Assembly: GCA_028565635.1 (NCBI GenBank)
Contig: JAOXYB010066822.1
Coordinates: 1 to 10,178 of the forward strand
Length of the DNA stretch: 10,178 bases
Reading direction: 5' to 3'
Source of the DNA: Phoronis ovalis
Taxonomy: Eukaryota; Phoronida; Phoronidae
Shown one piece after another: positions 8,017 to 10,178 of this stretch. Below the pieces are notes generated by a model. That model was not told where the DNA came from and did not search any database. It saw only the letters and a program-made list of their open reading frames with translations. The translations under genes and the position numbers were made by a program. Position 1 is the stretch's first letter; every line of letters begins with the position of its first letter.

Positions 8017-8387
8017 GTACTGTCCCGGGGGGGGGACAGTCAATATAAACGCGGGTATGCACAACAAAATCTCGAGTGAAAGGGTATGTTTTTCGAATCA
8101 CCGGTGCGTAATGCGCTTGGGTCTGTTTTTTTTGTGCTAAAATCACAACAGGTGTTTTTTTGAGGTGTGACATTTCATTAGGGGTGTTTTTTCCCAAATG
8201 TCACTTCCTTAGGGGTGTATTTTTTCAAAAAACTCACTTCCCTAGGGGTGTATTTTAAAAAAAAACTCACTTCCCTAGGGGTGTATTTTTTTTGCAGAAT
8301 TTCACTTTGTTAGGTTTTTTTTTAAAAGCCATGTTGGAACAGGGGTACCCACTTTTATATTGACTGCCACCCCCAGGGGTACTGTAC
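8017..8387. mobile_element. 371-bp non-autonomous DNA transposon (MITE) with G-rich inverted ends
   Basis: The left end from 8017 and the reverse complement of the right end from 8387 begin GTAC(T/A)GT, continue through a G run, share CAGTCAATATAAA exactly, and then continue with GGGTA. The terminal inverted repeats are about 45 bp. Both ends carry GTAC, and TA lies at 8018-8019 and 8385-8386. The target duplication could be TA, which would leave C(T/A)GT ends as in Tc1/mariner-type elements, or GTAC. No transposase is present, so mobility would depend on an enzyme encoded elsewhere. The left terminus is itself a foldback: ACTGTCCC (8019-8026) and GGGACAGT (8033-8040) flank six G. The centre holds an array of about 33-bp repeats. 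A 76-codon minus frame (7967-8197) running out through the left end is probably not a gene. Confidence 0.8.
8151..8312. repeat. Array of 30- to 35-bp repeats inside the transposon
   Basis: Five units start at 8151, 8181, 8212, 8245 and 8278 (30, 31, 33, 33 and 35 bp). Each begins GGTG or GGGGTGTATTTT and ends like CACTTCCCTA, and a truncated unit follows from 8313. On the minus strand the 33-bp units are read in one frame as 11-residue repeats of the form YTPREVSF plus two or three more residues. That frame stays open for 43 codons (8181-8309). The 31-bp unit shifts the frame, after which a related reading, NTPNEMSHLKK, continues in the neighbouring frame. This may reflect descent from a coding repeat or may be a side effect of the period. 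Confidence 0.9.
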
Positions 8388-8420
8388 ACAAAACGTTATC
8401 TTTGAAATGTTTTAGTCATA

Positions 8421-8500
8421 ACTATACACTCTCACAGAGATAAACATTCTACGATGTTTCAGACAGGACTCTACACTCTCATAAACACAGGTAAACATTT
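8421..8500. repeat. Imperfect direct repeat right of the transposon
   Basis: ACTATACACTCTCA followed by TAAACATT (8421-8447) resembles GACTCTACACTCTCA followed by TAAACATT (8468-8500), with insertions in the second copy. It is a diverged duplication of about 30 bp. Confidence 0.5.
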
Positions 8501-9867
8501 ACAAAAGGATTTAATAACAAACCAACAAATATCAAATTAAAAATGAGATCATAAAATGTCCTGAGCACTTACATATTCTCTTTCTATCCAGGAAATACTC
8601 AGTGACAAGAATAAACAGTTTACAGGGCCCCCTTGGTGAAGTCTTTCACTAACAATGTATTGAATTATAACAAATTTAGCCAATCATGTTAAGGGCTATG
8701 ATAATACTATATGGTTAGAATCTAAACTGCAGCAAATTGTTAAAAATTATCATCCAGTCAAGAGTGATGACATGTTTAACAAGAAGCCCCTAACCATGTA
8801 TACTGAATAACTTAATTGTTACCCATTTATTGTCACTGGTGATCACTGTTTTATAAACTTTTCACCTGATAAGATTAGAAAAATTCTTATTAACAACATA
8901 TCCAGGGGCATTAGAAGAATTATTAGTTGCTAAGATACTGTATCAAAATTCTTTTACATTGACACACTGCTTTATTCTGGTTTTTAACCAATCAAAAGTT
9001 CATATCTACCCAACACAGTATTTCTTAACATTATCACCTGCCACCCATCAGCCATCACAACAATCTTCAACAACCACAATATATACACATAACAATCTTA
9101 TATACTTTTTCTTTTTTCTTTTTAGATACTTCACAGAACTGATGTTCTATAATTGTTTAATGGCAAAATTCTCAAAGAAAATTACAACCTCATAATTAGA
9201 TTTTACAGGAATTAATATTTCAACAAACAAATATTCTCCCCAGTATCTAATGCAAACATTCTTAAAAACATAATATTCCAGATGCCCAGAAGGTTTTACA
9301 AAGTACTTTTCCAATCATATTCAATAAGTTCAAAGGTATGTGGCTTATCCAAAGACAACAACTATTTCATACTTTAAATTTGGAGCTTTTAGCAAAACAT
9401 GAATCTTACACATATTCAAATATGTTGGTTCATCAACCTGTGGGGTTATTGCTCTTTATAAAGTAATTCAATTTCAAACATTAAAGAATGTTCAAAGCTT
9501 CTCTATGATTTTATTGCAGGCTCACAAACTTTTATATATAATTACATTATTTGGTATAATGAAGTTGTACATCTTAAAGGAAAGCAAAAATAATGAAAAG
9601 TGATTTGCTAAAAGTTGCTGTCATATTTAATTTTCATCATGATTCATATATTTATGCATACCAATCTATAGTCAGTTAGGTCTCAAAACAATTTAACATG
9701 CATAAAAGAATTAAAACTTTTCAAATATTTAAATATTGAGAACTAATGCTAATATATCTCAGCTTTATAATATAAACAGAATGCATATCAACAATGTAAT
9801 GTATAACAAGGTATTATGGTGCGGGAATCAATAAATGTCAGACAAGCAGAATATCAGTTCAAACAAT
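8501..9867. other. A+T-rich spacer
   Basis: No gene is supported. A plus-strand pyrimidine tract ending TTTTTAG at 9125 and ATTTTATTGCAG ending near 9520 look like 3' splice sites, but no open exon with a donor follows either. A 78-codon ATG frame at 8959-9195 is rich in F, Y, T and S from A/T-rich DNA, runs straight through the pyrimidine tract, and is not credible as a gene. Confidence 0.4.
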
Positions 9868-9882
9868 TGCCACCAGGTGGCA
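9868..9882. promoter_or_regulatory. CTCF-like palindrome TGCCACCAGGTGGCA, copy 2
   Basis: This 15-base near-perfect palindrome has 7-bp arms around a central A. It contains CCACCAGGTGGC (9870-9881), a full match to the CTCF core consensus CCASYAGRKGGC, and the CAGGTG E-box. It shares a 12-mer with 2099-2110 and lies about 35 bases before the 45-bp array. The regulatory role is inferred from the motif only. Confidence 0.3.
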
Positions 9883-9916
9883 TAGCATATTAAAAGCAAT
9901 GTTTATAACACACAGT

Positions 9917-10178
9917 CATATCATGAAAACAAATACAATATGAGAACCATACAGTCTTGAAACATATCATGAAACAAATACAATATGAGAACCATACAGT
10001 CTTGAAACATATCATGAAACAAATACAATATGAGAACCATACAGTCTTGAAACATATCATGAAACAAATACAATATGAGAACCATACAGTCTTGAAACAT
10101 ATCATGAAACAAATACAATATGAGAACCATACAGTCTTGAAACATATCATGAAACAAATACAATATGAGAACCATACA
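9917..10178. repeat. 45-bp tandem array, about 5.8 copies, continues past the window
   Basis: Units start at 9917, 9963, 10008, 10053, 10098 and 10143, and the last is cut by the window edge. Unit 1 has one extra A in its GAAAAC run; all the others are identical as far as they can be seen. Because 45 is a multiple of three, two minus-strand frames stay open through the array as 15-residue repeats (one reads MICFKTVWFSYCICF). Two overlapping open frames made only of exact repeats point to a satellite-like array and not a protein gene. It may be the edge of a larger minisatellite. Confidence 0.97.

Noticed and set aside
7967-8197. Minus-strand 76-codon open frame through the left end of the transposon
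   Set aside because: It begins at a TTG, inside the internal repeat array, reads out through the terminal inverted repeat, and ends in A/T-rich flanking DNA. Its 3' part exists only because of the insertion site, so it is not a gene.
9104-9125. Strong plus-strand 3' splice-like pyrimidine tract ending TTTTTAG
   Set aside because: No open exon with a donor follows, and T-rich tracts ending in AG are common in this DNA.
8959-9195. Plus-strand 78-codon ATG frame
   Set aside because: The composition reflects A/T-rich DNA and a pyrimidine tract. No domain is recognised, and this length is expected by chance.
9890-10175. Two overlapping minus-strand open frames of 84 and 86 codons
   Set aside because: Both are translations of the same exact 45-bp tandem array, open only because 45 is divisible by three.
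1-10178. Strand bias of AG/GTAA donor-like sites (six on minus against about three on plus)
   Set aside because: Base composition predicts about three per strand, so the excess on minus is too small to prove a gene.

Overview
The window looks like non-coding nuclear DNA from an animal, most likely an invertebrate. It is strongly A+T-rich and lacks long open frames, operons and Shine-Dalgarno-type signals. It carries many short tandem duplications and at least one short inverted-repeat transposon. The G-run repeats with TGTCC spacers, and the G-rich terminal repeats of the element near 8.0-8.4 kb, remind me of mollusc (particularly bivalve) genomes. That is an impression from memory and was not checked. 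No complete protein-coding gene, tRNA or rRNA could be supported.

Layout. 1-160: A/T-rich lead-in, then a G-run minisatellite. 160-1740: A+T-rich spacer holding a 26-bp x 3 tandem repeat with hairpin arms, a possible 129-bp foldback element and a 41-bp duplication. 1740-2107: a diverged long inverted repeat of about 365 bp, with a CTCF-like palindrome at its right edge. 2770-3130: a G+C-richer patch followed by an exact 60-bp triplication. A minus-strand frame stays open across both for 119 codons. 3130-5200: mostly featureless spacer. 5200-5800: small repeats and the best, though still weak, candidate for minus-strand exons. 5800-7700: spacer with four two-copy tandem duplications of 30 to 71 bp. 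8017-8387: a 371-bp non-autonomous DNA transposon with inverted ends and an internal array of about 33 bp. 8390-9870: spacer. 9917 to the window end: a 45-bp tandem array that runs off the window.

Nothing here forms a recognisable multi-gene system. The most informative signals are the mobile elements, including an internal repeat that keeps a codon-like 11-residue periodicity, and the density of independent tandem duplications. The window is best read as intergenic or intronic sequence. A gene on the minus strand around 5.2-5.8 kb is possible but unproven.
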